A stretch of 64,000 nucleotides of DNA from an uncultured Oscillospiraceae bacterium (GTDB lineage Bacteria; Bacillota; Clostridia; Oscillospirales; Oscillospiraceae), in the NCBI GenBank assembly GCA_902497145.1, contig CABVDR010000004.1, positions 24,922 to 88,921 of the forward strand, in the 5' to 3' direction. The translations under genes and the position numbers were made by a program. Below are positions 31,339-40,047 of this stretch, piece by piece (the stretch's first letter is position 1; each line of letters opens with the position of its first letter). The notes beneath the pieces were generated by a model. The model saw only the letters and a program-made list of their open reading frames with translations, did not search any database and was not told the DNA's origin.

Positions 31339-32973
31339 GTGTCTGATGCATTTGAGAAAGTTTATAATCCGGACGTTTTAACCTGTCTGGCCAACCTCTC
31401 CAGCGATGAAGTTTTTACCCCGCCTGACGTGGCAAACCAAATGCTGGATCTGCTGCCCCAGGAGCTGTTTGAAGATCCCAATACCACTTTTCTGGACCCG
31501 GCATGTAAGAGCGGGATTTTTCTGCGGGAGATTGCCAAGCGCCTTCTGAAAGCCCGGATTCCCGGATACGAAGAACGCGCCAAAGAGATTGCAGAGAAGA
31601 GGCGCTGCCAGCTTCCGCTGACCGGGGCGGATGAGCTCTTTGAGCAGGAGCTTCAGCAGGCGGTGGACCATATCATGCACAAGCAGCTGTTTGCCATCAC
31701 CATCACAGAGCTCACCAGCCTCATTTCCCGCAGAAGCGTGTACTGCTCCAAATATCCCAATACCGAATTTTCCATCAGCCGGTTTCCCACGGCGGAGGGG
31801 AATATCCGCTTTCGCAGTATCAGGCATACCTGGAAGGACGGGAAATGTGTGTTCTGCGGGGCCAGTGAGAGCGAATATGCCCGGGCAGATGGGCTGGAGA
31901 CCCACGCCTATGAGTTTATTCACACAGCAAATCCAGAGGAGATATGGAATATGGGTTTTTCATTTGACGTGATCATCAGTAATCCGCCCTATCAGCTATC
32001 GGACGGCGGAAACGCGGCAAGCGCCATTCCAATTTATCATAAATTTGTCCAGCAGGCCCTGAAGCTGCGGCCTCGCTACTTGAGTATGATTATTCCGGCC
32101 CGGTGGTACACCGGTGGCCGGGGTCTGGACGCGTTCCGCAACGATATGCTGCACGACGACCAAATCCAGATTCTCCATGACTTTCCCGACGCCTCCGACT
32201 GTTTCCCGGGGGTGGAGATCAAGGGCGGCGTGTGCTACTTCCTGTGGGCCCGGGATTCCAGCGGGCCCTGCCAGGTCTATGCCCACCGGGGGCAGGAGGT
32301 GGATATGTCCCAGCGCCCCCTGCTGGAGCCGGGAATGAAGACCTTCCTGCGCAACGACACCCAGATCAGTGTGCTGTATAAAGTACGCAGCAAGGGGGAG
32401 CCCTCGTTTGCCGATTATCTCCATGCCGGGCGGTATTTTGGATTCCACACCCGGGTGGACCGGTTCGGAGATGGCACAGGACAGATCCAGACCGCCGACG
32501 GAAAGGCGTTTTTGCCGGTGCGGGAGGCCAAGGACGAGCAGTATAACGTGAAAGTCTTTGTCCACGGTGGGGCGTGCTGGATCCCGCTGAACCAGGTACC
32601 CAGGCATCAGGAGGAGGCGCTGTGCTGGAAGGTTCTGCTGCCCCGCTCAGGCAACCCGGGGGGTACCGTCATTGGCCGCCCCAAGCTTAGTGAGCCCTAT
32701 TCCTGCAGCTCCAATACCTATGTGGTGGCTCTGCCGCCGGAGAAACCCTTTACCCAGGAGGAGGCAGAACATTGCCTGTCCTATATCCAGACGAAATTTT
32801 TCCGTTACCTGGTGTCTATTCAGACATCCACTCAGGATACCCCGCCCAAGGCCTATCAGTTTGTGCCGGTGCAGGATTTTTCCCGGCCCTGGACAGATGA
32901 ACAGCTGTATGAAAAATACGGCTTGACCCCCAAAGAGCAGGCAGCTATCGAGACCACAGTTGCACCGATGTAA
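31339..32973 (+). CDS. Eco57I-type N6-adenine DNA methyltransferase (methylase 2)
   Basis: The GTG at 31339 follows GAGGAGG and gives 544 residues. Motif X-like DEVFTPPDVANQMLDLL (23-39), motif I FLDPACKSGIFL (51-62) and catalytic motif IV FDVIISNPPYQ (209-219) are present. A CxxC pair (KCVFCGA, about 169-175) suggests a zinc knuckle. The C-terminal half (about 250-544) is probably a target-recognition region. It should methylate adenine N6 in a specific DNA sequence. It is the only member of the operon with a complete methylase motif set. Confidence 0.85.
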   Translation: MSDAFEKVYNPDVLTCLANLSSDEVFTPPDVANQMLDLLPQELFEDPNTTFLDPACKSGIFLREIAKRLLKARIPGYEERAKEIAEKRRCQLPLTGADELFEQELQQAVDHIMHKQLFAITITELTSLISRRSVYCSKYPNTEFSISRFPTAEGNIRFRSIRHTWKDGKCVFCGASESEYARADGLETHAYEFIHTANPEEIWNMGFSFDVIISNPPYQLSDGGNAASAIPIYHKFVQQALKLRPRYLSMIIPARWYTGGRGLDAFRNDMLHDDQIQILHDFPDASDCFPGVEIKGGVCYFLWARDSSGPCQVYAHRGQEVDMSQRPLLEPGMKTFLRNDTQISVLYKVRSKGEPSFADYLHAGRYFGFHTRVDRFGDGTGQIQTADGKAFLPVREAKDEQYNVKVFVHGGACWIPLNQVPRHQEEALCWKVLLPRSGNPGGTVIGRPKLSEPYSCSSNTYVVALPPEKPFTQEEAEHCLSYIQTKFFRYLVSIQTSTQDTPPKAYQFVPVQDFSRPWTDEQLYEKYGLTPKEQAAIETTVAPM

Positions 32974-32986
32974 GGAGGCGTAATTG

Positions 32987-33853
32987 ATGAAGCGACGGGA
33001 TGTAGAAGGAGCGCACCCATTTTCCCAGGAAATCGCACAGGCATGCGGCATCTATGAGCTGGGCGGGCTGCTCATGGACGATCAGGGCGGTTTTACTGCC
33101 GTGGTGGAGGCCTTTGAGCTGAGCAAGGACGAGGCCGCCGGGGGAATACATCTGTCGGATCTGCTGCGTCGGGGAGGCTACTATCCCGGACTGTGCATAG
33201 GCTGCCGTTTGGCCAGACAGCTGGGGGTGGAGACCCACCTGTTCGTGAAGATCGAGGGAGAACCGGAGATCCGCCAATATCAGGTTGTCGTGGAGGAGAA
33301 AGAAACCGGTCCCGTACTGAAAGAGGTGACCCATGCCCGCCTGAGTGAGGATGACTTTGTGGAGTGGTGGGCCAAGCATAAGAAAACAAAGCAGACCAAA
33401 GGCTACCGCACAGATTTTCAGCGGCGGGCGGAAAATAGCTACTTTGATAACGTGCTGGAATCCCACGGCCTGCGATGGGGCGGCAACGTGGATGGATTGC
33501 TGGTATCTCCGGAAAACGGAAACCAGGTGACTGCCATCATTGAGAACCGGTACACCCAAAAGTGCCCCATCAGGAGCTATGATCCCGCCAAGCATTTTCA
33601 CGATGACATCAACACCTGGAGACCGCTGATCCTGCTGCGGGAGCAGCTGGATGTGCCCCTGTTGCTTATGACTTACTCCCGCCGCACCGGGGAGGGGCGA
33701 AAGGTAGGCTTGGCCCAGGTCATCAACGGACCGGAGGACACCGAGAATCTGTTATATGCCAACAGTCCGGCGCTCCGCCGTCCGGTGCCCCCCAATCAGC
33801 GCATCGTCACCTCGGTGGATGCAGCAAAGCAGTGGTTGGCTGCATTTCAGTAA
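32987..33853 (+). CDS. Putative restriction nuclease, PD-(D/E)XK-like
   Basis: This 288-residue protein of unrecognised family lies between the methylase and helicase genes. The stretch GGNVDGLLV (165-173) followed by TAIIENRYTQ (182-191) resembles the D...(D/E)xK core of PD-(D/E)XK nucleases, with D169 and E186-N-R188, where Arg would replace Lys. Upstream HKKTKQTKGYRTDFQRRAENSYFDN is helical and basic. AAGGAGG supports ATG 32987. A nuclease role is inferred mainly from position and this weak motif. Confidence 0.5.
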   Translation: MKRRDVEGAHPFSQEIAQACGIYELGGLLMDDQGGFTAVVEAFELSKDEAAGGIHLSDLLRRGGYYPGLCIGCRLARQLGVETHLFVKIEGEPEIRQYQVVVEEKETGPVLKEVTHARLSEDDFVEWWAKHKKTKQTKGYRTDFQRRAENSYFDNVLESHGLRWGGNVDGLLVSPENGNQVTAIIENRYTQKCPIRSYDPAKHFHDDINTWRPLILLREQLDVPLLLMTYSRRTGEGRKVGLAQVINGPEDTENLLYANSPALRRPVPPNQRIVTSVDAAKQWLAAFQ

Positions 33854-33871
33854 GGAGGAATTTGTAATACT

Positions 33872-36496
33872 ATGCCGGATCAGGAGTTCTTTCTTCAACG
33901 TCCCCCTGTTGTCCCGCAGATCTACGCCTATACCCTGCCGGGTGTGGCGTCCCATGAGGGATATATTAAGGTTGGCTACACCCAGCGCAGTGATGTGAAC
34001 GTGCGCATTGCCGAGCAGCTGCATACCAGCGGCCTGAAGCATAAGCTTCTTTTTACAGAACATGCCATGCGTCCGGATGGCACCTGCTTTACGGACCATG
34101 ATGTCCATGCAGTGCTGCGGAAAAAGGGTTATCCTCAGCTTTATGTGGGGGAGAAACATAACGAGTGGTTCCGGTGTTCGGAAGATGCGGTACGGGCCGC
34201 GATCATCGCAGTGCGGGACCGGACCGACAACGTAGAGGAGCGTACCCAGTCCTTTCAGATGCGCCAGGAGCAGGCGGATGCGGTGAAAAAGACCATGGAC
34301 TACTTTCAAAAAACGTTCAATGAGTCCGGCCGGCCGCCGAAATTCCTCTGGAACGCCAAAATGCGCTTCGGCAAGACCTTTGCCGCCTATGAGCTGGCCA
34401 AAGCCATGGGGTTCAAGCGGGTTTTGATCCTGACCTTTAAGCCCGCGGTGGAGTCCGCCTGGCGCAGTGATCTGGTGAGCCATGTGGATTTTGAGGGGTG
34501 GCAGTTTGTCTCCAATCAGGACGCCCACAGCAACAAGATCAACATCGATGAGCAATACACTAAAACGGACAAAGCTCGCCCCATCGTGGTGTTCGGCTCC
34601 TTCCAGGATCTGTTGGGAACCAATGAGAGCGGCGGCATTAAAGCAAAAAATGAGTTTATCCACAGGGAACATTGGGACCTGGTAATTTTCGACGAGTATC
34701 ATTTCGGCGCCTGGCGGGAAAATGCCGCCAAGCTGTTTGAGCGGCCCAATGACGAGGACGTAGACTTTGACCAGGAGAGATACAGCCGGGAAGAGGCGGG
34801 CAACGCCGTCAATGAGACCTTCCTTCCCATTACCACCCGCTGCTATTTGTTCCTGTCCGGCACTCCGTTCCGGGCGCTGAACAGCGGCGAGTTTATTGAG
34901 GATCAGATCTTTAACTGGACTTACTCCGATGAGCAGCGGGCAAAAGATGCCTGGCACGGGCCGGATAACCCCTACCTGGCGCTGCCCCGCATGGTCCTGC
35001 TCACGTACCGCCTGCCTGACAGCATCCGGCAGATCGCCATTCAGGGGGAGTTTGACGAATTTGACCTGAATGTGTTCTTTTCCACCCGGCCAACGGAGAA
35101 AAATAAACCGGAGAGCGCAAGGTTTGTCTATGAGAACGAAGTACAGAAGTGGCTGGACCTGATTCGCGGCTCCCATCTCCCTTCCAACCTGGACGATATG
35201 AGGCTGGGAATGGACAAGCGGCCGCCCATGCCCTTCTCCGATACGCGCCTGCTGAATGTACTGAGCCACACCCTTTGGTTTTTGCCCAGCGTGGCCAGCT
35301 GCTACGCCATGTACAATCTGCTCCAGCAAAAGCAGAATACCTTCTATCATGACTACACCATCAATGTGTGTGCCGGTGCCAAGGCGGGGGTGGGACTGGA
35401 CGCGCTGGCTCCTGTGGAGCGCTCCATGGGCAATCCCCTGCAAACCAAGACGATTACCCTCTCCTGCGGTAAGATGACCACCGGCGTGACCATCAAACCC
35501 TGGACCGGCGTATTTATGCTGCGCAATTTGAAAAGTCCGGAGACCTATTTCCAGACCGCCTTCCGGGTACAATCCCCCTGGACGGTTCAGGATGAGAACG
35601 GGAAGACACAGATCATCAAGCAGGAGTGCTACGTCTTTGACTTTGCGTTGGACCGGGCGCTGCGGCAGATCTCCGACTACGCCTGCCGCCTGGATGCCCA
35701 GGAGGCAAATCCGGAAAAGAAGGTGGCGGAGTTTATCCACTTCCTGCCTGTTCTGGCCTACGACGGCAGTTCCATGAAGCAGGTCAGCGCCCAGGATATC
35801 CTGGACATTGCCATGTCGGGTACTTCGGCCACTCTGCTGGCCCGCAGATGGCAGTCTGCCCTGCTGGTCAATGTGGATAACAGTACCCTCCAGCGCCTGA
35901 TGGACAACCAGCGGGCGATGGATGCCCTCAGCCGCATTGAGGCGTTCCGAAGCCTGAACCGGGACATTCAGACCATCATCAATCAGTCCAATGTGGTCAA
36001 AAAGGCGAAGGCCTCCGGGGAAAAGCTGACCCGGGAAGAAAAACGGCAGCTGAGCGAGGCGGAAAAGGAAATAAAATCCAAACGCAAAGAGGTCCAGGAA
36101 AAGCTGGTGAAATTTGCCACCCGCATCCCGGTCTTTATGTATTTGACCGATTACCGGGAGCGCTCCCTGAAGGATATCATTACCCAGCTGGAGCCCGGCT
36201 TGTTCCAAAAGGTCACCGGCCTGGATGTGATGGATTTTGACCTGCTGTGCTCCCTGGGAGTTTTTAACGCAAACCTGATGAATGACGCCATCTTCAAATT
36301 CAAGCGCTATGAGGATGCCTCCCTCTCCTATACCGGCCTGGATCATAACTCGGGGCAGGATGTAGGCGGTTGGGATACGATTCTCAAACGGGAGGAATAT
36401 GAGCGCCTGTTCTATAACCAGCAGGCCACCATGTCGGCGGGAACCTCTGACGGCACCCTGATGACAGAGGTCACGAAAACAAAAGAGGAGGTGTAG
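33872..36496 (+). CDS. GIY-YIG domain fused to SF2 DEAD/DEAH-type helicase
   Basis: This 874-residue protein has an N-terminal GIY-YIG-like domain (about 15-105; IYAYTLPG at 17-24, YIKVGYTQR at 31-39, R45 on the following helix, HNEWF at 96-100) of the T5orf172 type. A superfamily-2 motor follows, with motif I AKMRFGKTF (162-170), motif II VIFDEYH (271-277), motif III LFLSGTPF (326-333), and the second RecA lobe with MTTGVTIKPWTGVFML and a FQTAFRVQSPW motif VI-like region. A basic coiled-coil stretch lies near 710-750. It likely translocates on DNA and may cut with the GIY-YIG part, acting as the R subunit of the operon. Confidence 0.85.
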   Translation: MPDQEFFLQRPPVVPQIYAYTLPGVASHEGYIKVGYTQRSDVNVRIAEQLHTSGLKHKLLFTEHAMRPDGTCFTDHDVHAVLRKKGYPQLYVGEKHNEWFRCSEDAVRAAIIAVRDRTDNVEERTQSFQMRQEQADAVKKTMDYFQKTFNESGRPPKFLWNAKMRFGKTFAAYELAKAMGFKRVLILTFKPAVESAWRSDLVSHVDFEGWQFVSNQDAHSNKINIDEQYTKTDKARPIVVFGSFQDLLGTNESGGIKAKNEFIHREHWDLVIFDEYHFGAWRENAAKLFERPNDEDVDFDQERYSREEAGNAVNETFLPITTRCYLFLSGTPFRALNSGEFIEDQIFNWTYSDEQRAKDAWHGPDNPYLALPRMVLLTYRLPDSIRQIAIQGEFDEFDLNVFFSTRPTEKNKPESARFVYENEVQKWLDLIRGSHLPSNLDDMRLGMDKRPPMPFSDTRLLNVLSHTLWFLPSVASCYAMYNLLQQKQNTFYHDYTINVCAGAKAGVGLDALAPVERSMGNPLQTKTITLSCGKMTTGVTIKPWTGVFMLRNLKSPETYFQTAFRVQSPWTVQDENGKTQIIKQECYVFDFALDRALRQISDYACRLDAQEANPEKKVAEFIHFLPVLAYDGSSMKQVSAQDILDIAMSGTSATLLARRWQSALLVNVDNSTLQRLMDNQRAMDALSRIEAFRSLNRDIQTIINQSNVVKKAKASGEKLTREEKRQLSEAEKEIKSKRKEVQEKLVKFATRIPVFMYLTDYRERSLKDIITQLEPGLFQKVTGLDVMDFDLLCSLGVFNANLMNDAIFKFKRYEDASLSYTGLDHNSGQDVGGWDTILKREEYERLFYNQQATMSAGTSDGTLMTEVTKTKEEV

Positions 36497-36501
36497 AGTG
36501 T

Positions 36502-36687
36502 ATGCCGAAACCCAAAAAGGATGGCCACTACATCAACTGCTATCTGGAAAGAAATCTGTATAACCGGCTGTGCTATTATGCCGATGAGAAGGGCCAGACG
36601 AAGACATTGGCCATTGAACGGATCCTAAAGGAGTATTTCGACAAGCACGAAGTACCTTCTGTGATCCCCGAGGAGCCCGGAGAGTGA
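36502..36687 (+). CDS. Ribbon-helix-helix-like small protein
   Basis: This 61-residue protein has a basic start (MPKPKKDGHY), a strand INCYLERN, then two helices (LYNRLCYYADEKGQ, TKTLAIERILKEYFDK), the layout of MetJ/Arc/CopG DNA-binding proteins. GAGGAGG lies upstream and the gap to the helicase gene is five bases. Last gene of the operon before its terminator; it may repress the operon or assist DNA binding. Confidence 0.65.
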   Translation: MPKPKKDGHYINCYLERNLYNRLCYYADEKGQTKTLAIERILKEYFDKHEVPSVIPEEPGE

Positions 36688-36728
36688 GCGGCAGGTTTTT
36701 CATACGCTGACTCCAAGCAGAAAAGGGA

Positions 36729-36793
36729 AAAACGCCTCTTGACCATGGACGGCGGCGATTGCCGCCTTCCGGTCAGGAGACGTTTTCTTTTTC
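36729..36793 (+). terminator. Terminator of the methylase/helicase operon
   Basis: AACGCCTCTTGACC pairs with GGTCAGGAGACGTT and encloses a second perfect stem GGCGGC-GATT-GCCGCC. T-rich sequence follows (CGTTTTCTTTTTC). Confidence 0.8.
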
Positions 36794-36861
36794 AAGTACT
36801 TTTTGCCTGCCCTGGTATTTCAAAGATGGGAAGGAAAATATGCAGTCCTATGCCGATCCGA

Positions 36862-38151
36862 TCACATCGCCTCGGTGAGCAGCGGCATCAACTGGTTGCG
36901 GCAGATCCAGGCCCCGTTGTACTGGGTGCGCACCCGCGTTTTGGCCCGCAGGCTGCGGTCTTCCCGCATGAGATTGACGATGATCCCGCCGTGCTCCTCG
37001 TAGTAGGCTTGTTCAGACGGGACGTACCGCTCATGGGTGTCATATCCGAAGTTCCGTCCGTCCCAGCGCATGAAGTAGGCGCCGAGACTGTCCCCCAGCT
37101 CCTTCAGGGCAGGGACCGCCTCATTGAGCACCAGGAAATTCCCCCGGCTGGCCGCCTCCAGTACGGTCAGGCCGAAAGACTCGGAGTACGAGGGGCAGAC
37201 AAACAGGTTGGACAGGGTAAACAGGTCAAATACGCCTTGCCGGGGAAATCCCTGCTCATACCCCAGGTCCGAAGTGAAGGCCATATCTTTCTCTCCCAGC
37301 CCAAACTTCTGTCCCTCCATACGGATGGTGTGTTTGTAGACCTGGCTGGGGATGTCCGCGCAGGGAAAGTCGCAGAAGACTACCTTGGTGTGCTGCTCCG
37401 TTTTGCGCTGAATGGCCCCCGCCAGAGCGGCCACCTTGTCAAAGCGCTTTCCGGGAGTAAGACGGCCGGGATAGACGGCCAGAATATCGGTGTCCAGCAG
37501 GTCCATATGCTTCGCCACACGTTGGGCGTCCTCACTCAGTGCCTCCAGCAGGGGCAGGCTGTTGTATACCACTGCGCAGCGCCCCTGAGGAACGTCGTAC
37601 TGCTTGGCCAGAGCGGCGATGCCGGAGTAGCTGGGGTAGACAAACCGGGTATTGGGCATGGGGGTAAAACGGGCGGAGAAGGGCTCCTCCAAGGTCTGGG
37701 GCCGGTTTACCGGCAGAGAGTGGGTGAAGGCCAGAAACTTTACCCCAGGCAGAGATTTCTGTGCCTGGCGAATGGCCACGTTGTGGATCAGATGCCAGCC
37801 CTGATAGAGAATGTCGTGCAGGATGCACACGTCAACATCCTGGAGATGCCGGACGTAGTCCTGAGCGATCTGCTCCGCTTCTTCGTAGAAGCTGGCATGC
37901 ACCGTGCCGGTGGGGGCGGAGTAATCGTGCCATATGATGGGGGCGCCGTGGCAAGTGTTGGTGATTTTTACCCATTCCAGCCGTGGATCCCGGAAGATAC
38001 CCCAGCGTTCCTCATCTGGGCAGGTTTCACACACCAGGACCTTGAGCTCCACCTGGGCATCCAGCAGCATCTTGATCTGGTCGGCTACCACATTGACCAG
38101 AGAGTAGGTGGTAGACAGACCGGAAAACATGGTTAAAATCGCAACCTTCAT
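36862..38151 (-). CDS. GT4-type glycosyltransferase
   Basis: This 429-residue retaining glycosyltransferase of GT-B fold begins MKVAILTMFSG with the N-terminal Rossmann strand. The nucleotide-sugar half shows YPGRLTPGKRFDKV and the family Glu motif region PSYSESFGLTVLEAASRG. The ATG at 38151 is supported by AAAGGGA. It lies 64 bases downstream of the Thr-rich surface-protein gene on the same strand with only a hairpin between, so it is a candidate enzyme for glycosylating that Thr tract. Sugar donor and acceptor are unproven. Confidence 0.85.
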   Translation of the reverse strand: MKVAILTMFSGLSTTYSLVNVVADQIKMLLDAQVELKVLVCETCPDEERWGIFRDPRLEWVKITNTCHGAPIIWHDYSAPTGTVHASFYEEAEQIAQDYVRHLQDVDVCILHDILYQGWHLIHNVAIRQAQKSLPGVKFLAFTHSLPVNRPQTLEEPFSARFTPMPNTRFVYPSYSGIAALAKQYDVPQGRCAVVYNSLPLLEALSEDAQRVAKHMDLLDTDILAVYPGRLTPGKRFDKVAALAGAIQRKTEQHTKVVFCDFPCADIPSQVYKHTIRMEGQKFGLGEKDMAFTSDLGYEQGFPRQGVFDLFTLSNLFVCPSYSESFGLTVLEAASRGNFLVLNEAVPALKELGDSLGAYFMRWDGRNFGYDTHERYVPSEQAYYEEHGGIIVNLMREDRSLRAKTRVRTQYNGAWICRNQLMPLLTEAM

Positions 38152-38180
38152 ATCCAATTCGTTCCCTTTCCTAATGACGT

Positions 38181-38209
38181 GGATGGCGCAGCGGAGTGCT
38201 GCGCCATCC
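38181..38209 (-). terminator. Intercistronic hairpin between surface-protein and glycosyltransferase genes
   Basis: GGATGGCGCAGC (38181-38192) pairs exactly with GCTGCGCCATCC (38198-38209). In the minus direction no T-run follows, so partial termination or RNA processing is more likely than full stop. Confidence 0.45.
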
Positions 38210-38215
38210 ATTTGT

Positions 38216-39556
38216 TTACTGCTTGGTTTCGTCGCAGATACAATCCTGGAACAAAGCGATTTTATCAGCGAGAACCAGCTCCAGATTGGAGATACTGTTG
38301 ACCATGGACTCCACAGAACGGTTGGTCTGCAGAACGGTCTCCGTAGAGATCTGCTCGAAGGAGAGGATTTTCTGGATCTTTTCTCCCTCCGCGTTGAGAA
38401 TGTGGGACAGGGCGGCCTGCTGCAGAGCAATGGAAGTGAACAGGTCAGTAATCGCCTGACTGCGGGGTACCGGGGCCTGGGTGGTCGTGGTGGAAGTGGT
38501 CGTGGTGGAAGTGGTTGTAGTGGATGTGGTCGTGGTGGAAGTGGTAGTAGTAGAAGTTGTTGTGGTGCTGGAGGTTGTGGTGCTGGAGGTTGTGGTGCTG
38601 GAGGTTGTGGTGCTGGAGGTTGTGCTGCTGGTGGTTGTGGTGGTGCTGGTTGTCGTAGTTGTGCTGGTGGTCGTGGTCGTAGTCGTGCTTGAGGTGGTTG
38701 TGCTGGACGTACTGGATGTGCTGGACGTAGTCACCAGACAGGCAGTGGCCTCCGGCAGTTCGCCAAGGAACAGTTCGTTGTGGCTCTCGGCATTTCCTGA
38801 ATAGCTGTCAAAGATAATATTGCCGTTGATCTGGCTGAATGTGGTGGTGGCCGCAGCAAAGGGAGCCAGTACGGAGCCATAAATGGCGGTGGTGCTGTTG
38901 GACCAAGTGAGGGCCTGGGAGAAGTTCCACAAAATGCGGCGCGCGTTTTCTCTGGTGGCCGTAATGCCGTTGCGGAATATCTGATAGCTGCCGAACTGGA
39001 TCACCGAACCATTTACGTTGATCAGGATCGTGGACTCCAGAGGGGCGATGATGTTGATGCCGTTGAGCTGCGACAGAGACAGTCCGGTGCCGTAGAGGTT
39101 GCTGCTGTCCATAGAAAAGACATTCAGAACGTTGTCCGTACCGGTCAGATTTAACTGTCCATAGACCACCTCGCCAGTGCCGTTAGGCGTCAAGGTGCTC
39201 CAAAATGCCGAGGCACACTTCAAATACTGTGCCGCGGCTGCAAAGTCAATGGGTGTTCCTGTGATCAGCTGACCGTTTGGGTTGCCCATAGAGTAGTTGA
39301 TTACATTGCTGCTGGGATTGATAACCGTGTTGCCGCTGGCGTTGGAACCTCCCGTGACATTGACGGCTCCGTTGATGACAAAGGACGGATCCGTGTTTGC
39401 AGGGGGCAGCGGGGTAATGCCGGCGCCAACGCCGTAGTTGCTTAGGGTGGCATTGCCGCCAACAGCGACTCGGCCCTCTGCATCGGTATTGCTCATGGTT
39501 AAGTCACCGAATACAAAGACGTTATAATCGTTGGCAAGGCCGAAATTGATTGCCAT
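38216..39556 (-). CDS. Choice-of-anchor-A protein with Thr/Ser mucin-like tract; probable spore-surface protein
   Basis: This 446-residue protein has three parts. Residues 1-265 match the choice-of-anchor-A type domain (FGLANDYNVFVFGDL, EGRVAVGGNATLSNYGVG). Residues 276-359 are 84 residues of only Thr and Ser in TTTTS-type units. Residues 364-446 are a helical domain with AITDLFTSIALQQAALSHILNAEGEKIQKIL, shared with the 96-residue neighbour. There is no signal peptide or membrane anchor, so a surface role would fit assembly on the forespore from the mother cell. A sigma-K-like promoter (39634-39662) and TAGGAGG support this. The Thr tract is an obvious O-glycosylation target for the enzyme downstream. 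Confidence 0.85.
   Translation of the reverse strand: MAINFGLANDYNVFVFGDLTMSNTDAEGRVAVGGNATLSNYGVGAGITPLPPANTDPSFVINGAVNVTGGSNASGNTVINPSSNVINYSMGNPNGQLITGTPIDFAAAAQYLKCASAFWSTLTPNGTGEVVYGQLNLTGTDNVLNVFSMDSSNLYGTGLSLSQLNGINIIAPLESTILINVNGSVIQFGSYQIFRNGITATRENARRILWNFSQALTWSNSTTAIYGSVLAPFAAATTTFSQINGNIIFDSYSGNAESHNELFLGELPEATACLVTTSSTSSTSSTTTSSTTTTTTTSTTTTTSTTTTTSSTTSSTTTSSTTTSSTTTSSTTTTSTTTTSTTTTSTTTTSTTTTSTTTTQAPVPRSQAITDLFTSIALQQAALSHILNAEGEKIQKILSFEQISTETVLQTNRSVESMVNSISNLELVLADKIALFQDCICDETKQ
38480..38731 (-). repeat. Tandem Thr/Ser codon repeat inside the surface-protein gene
   Basis: About 250 bases of near-repeating ACC/ACA/ACT and AGC/TCC-type codons encode residues 276-359. The 15-base period (TTTTS) repeats at the 3' side and TTTSS units lie further 5'. 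Such tracts can change length by slippage or recombination. Confidence 0.85.
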
Positions 39557-39633
39557 AATTCATCCTCCTATAGGAATTGCGCCAGCCTGGAGCAGATGCT
39601 TCCAGGGGGGAGTCAGCCGGGCTGCTCCATGTT

Positions 39634-39662
39634 CATACTATGCGGTGAGAGAGAAAATGGTG
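39634..39662 (-). promoter_or_regulatory. Sigma-K-like promoter of the Thr-rich surface-protein gene
   Basis: On the minus strand CACC, 16 bases, CATAGTATG. The sigma-K consensus is mACm-N16-CATAnnnTA, so there is one mismatch in the last base. It lies about 78 bases upstream of the start. The same -35, spacing and -10 form recurs before the 96-residue paralogous gene. Confidence 0.55.
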
Positions 39663-39697
39663 AAAAAAGGGCGGGGCTCCCGCAGGAGTCCCGCCCA
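39663..39697 (-). terminator. Terminator after the 96-residue gene
   Basis: GGCGGGGCTCC pairs with GGAGTCCCGCC around CGCA. In the minus direction six T follow. It separates the two paralogous minus-strand genes, each of which has its own promoter. Confidence 0.8.
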
Positions 39698-39705
39698 GCT
39701 GATTA

Positions 39706-39996
39706 TTAACCCTGAGGGGAGGTGGGCTGGCACAGGCAGCCGTCAAAGTTGGACAGTTTGGACTGAAGGATCATTTCCAGCCGGGACACTGCATTGACCA
39801 TGGATTCCACCGACTTATTGGTGGCCAGCAGAGCTTCCGGCGTCACGTCGGGAAGAGCCACCATTTTCTGAATCTTCTCACCCTCCGCGTTGAGGATGTG
39901 AGACAGGGCGGTCTCTTCCAGGGCCACCGACTGAATAAGATCCGTGATAGCTTGGTCTCTGGTGGTGGTGCTGGCGGTAATTACAGGCATACCCAT
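39706..39996 (-). CDS. Stand-alone 'LSHILNAEGEKIQ' domain protein, probable spore-surface component
   Basis: This 96-residue protein has a Thr-rich N-terminus (VITASTTTRD), then the helical domain AITDLIQSVALEETALSHIL-NAEGEKIQ, SVESMVNAVSRLEMILQSKL and a C-terminal CLCQP. This matches residues 364-446 of the neighbouring surface protein. The domain recurs in Firmicutes proteins I associate with spore surfaces. The ATG at 39996 follows AAAGGAG, and a perfect sigma-K-type promoter lies 52-80 bases upstream. Confidence 0.75.
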   Translation of the reverse strand: MGMPVITASTTTRDQAITDLIQSVALEETALSHILNAEGEKIQKMVALPDVTPEALLATNKSVESMVNAVSRLEMILQSKLSNFDGCLCQPTSPQG

Positions 39997-40047
39997 AGTA
40001 GGTTCTTCTCCTTTTCCGGTATTGAGGTATTGAGCCAAAGCTCCCCA

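Noticed and set aside
33752..36346. An 864-codon open frame on the minus strand opposite the helicase gene
   Set aside because: It is the antisense shadow of a GC-rich gene whose plus-strand product has clear SF2 motifs; the minus product has no domain and no ribosome site.
38151..38430. An N-terminal extension of the glycosyltransferase to 38430
   Set aside because: The extra 93 residues overlap the surface-protein gene in another frame and are Arg/Ser-rich shadow sequence; MKVAILTMFSG at 38151 is the natural Rossmann start.
38480..38731. Repetitive block considered as a CRISPR array or satellite
   Set aside because: Units are contiguous 15-base codons in frame inside a gene, with no spacers, and encode a Thr/Ser tract.
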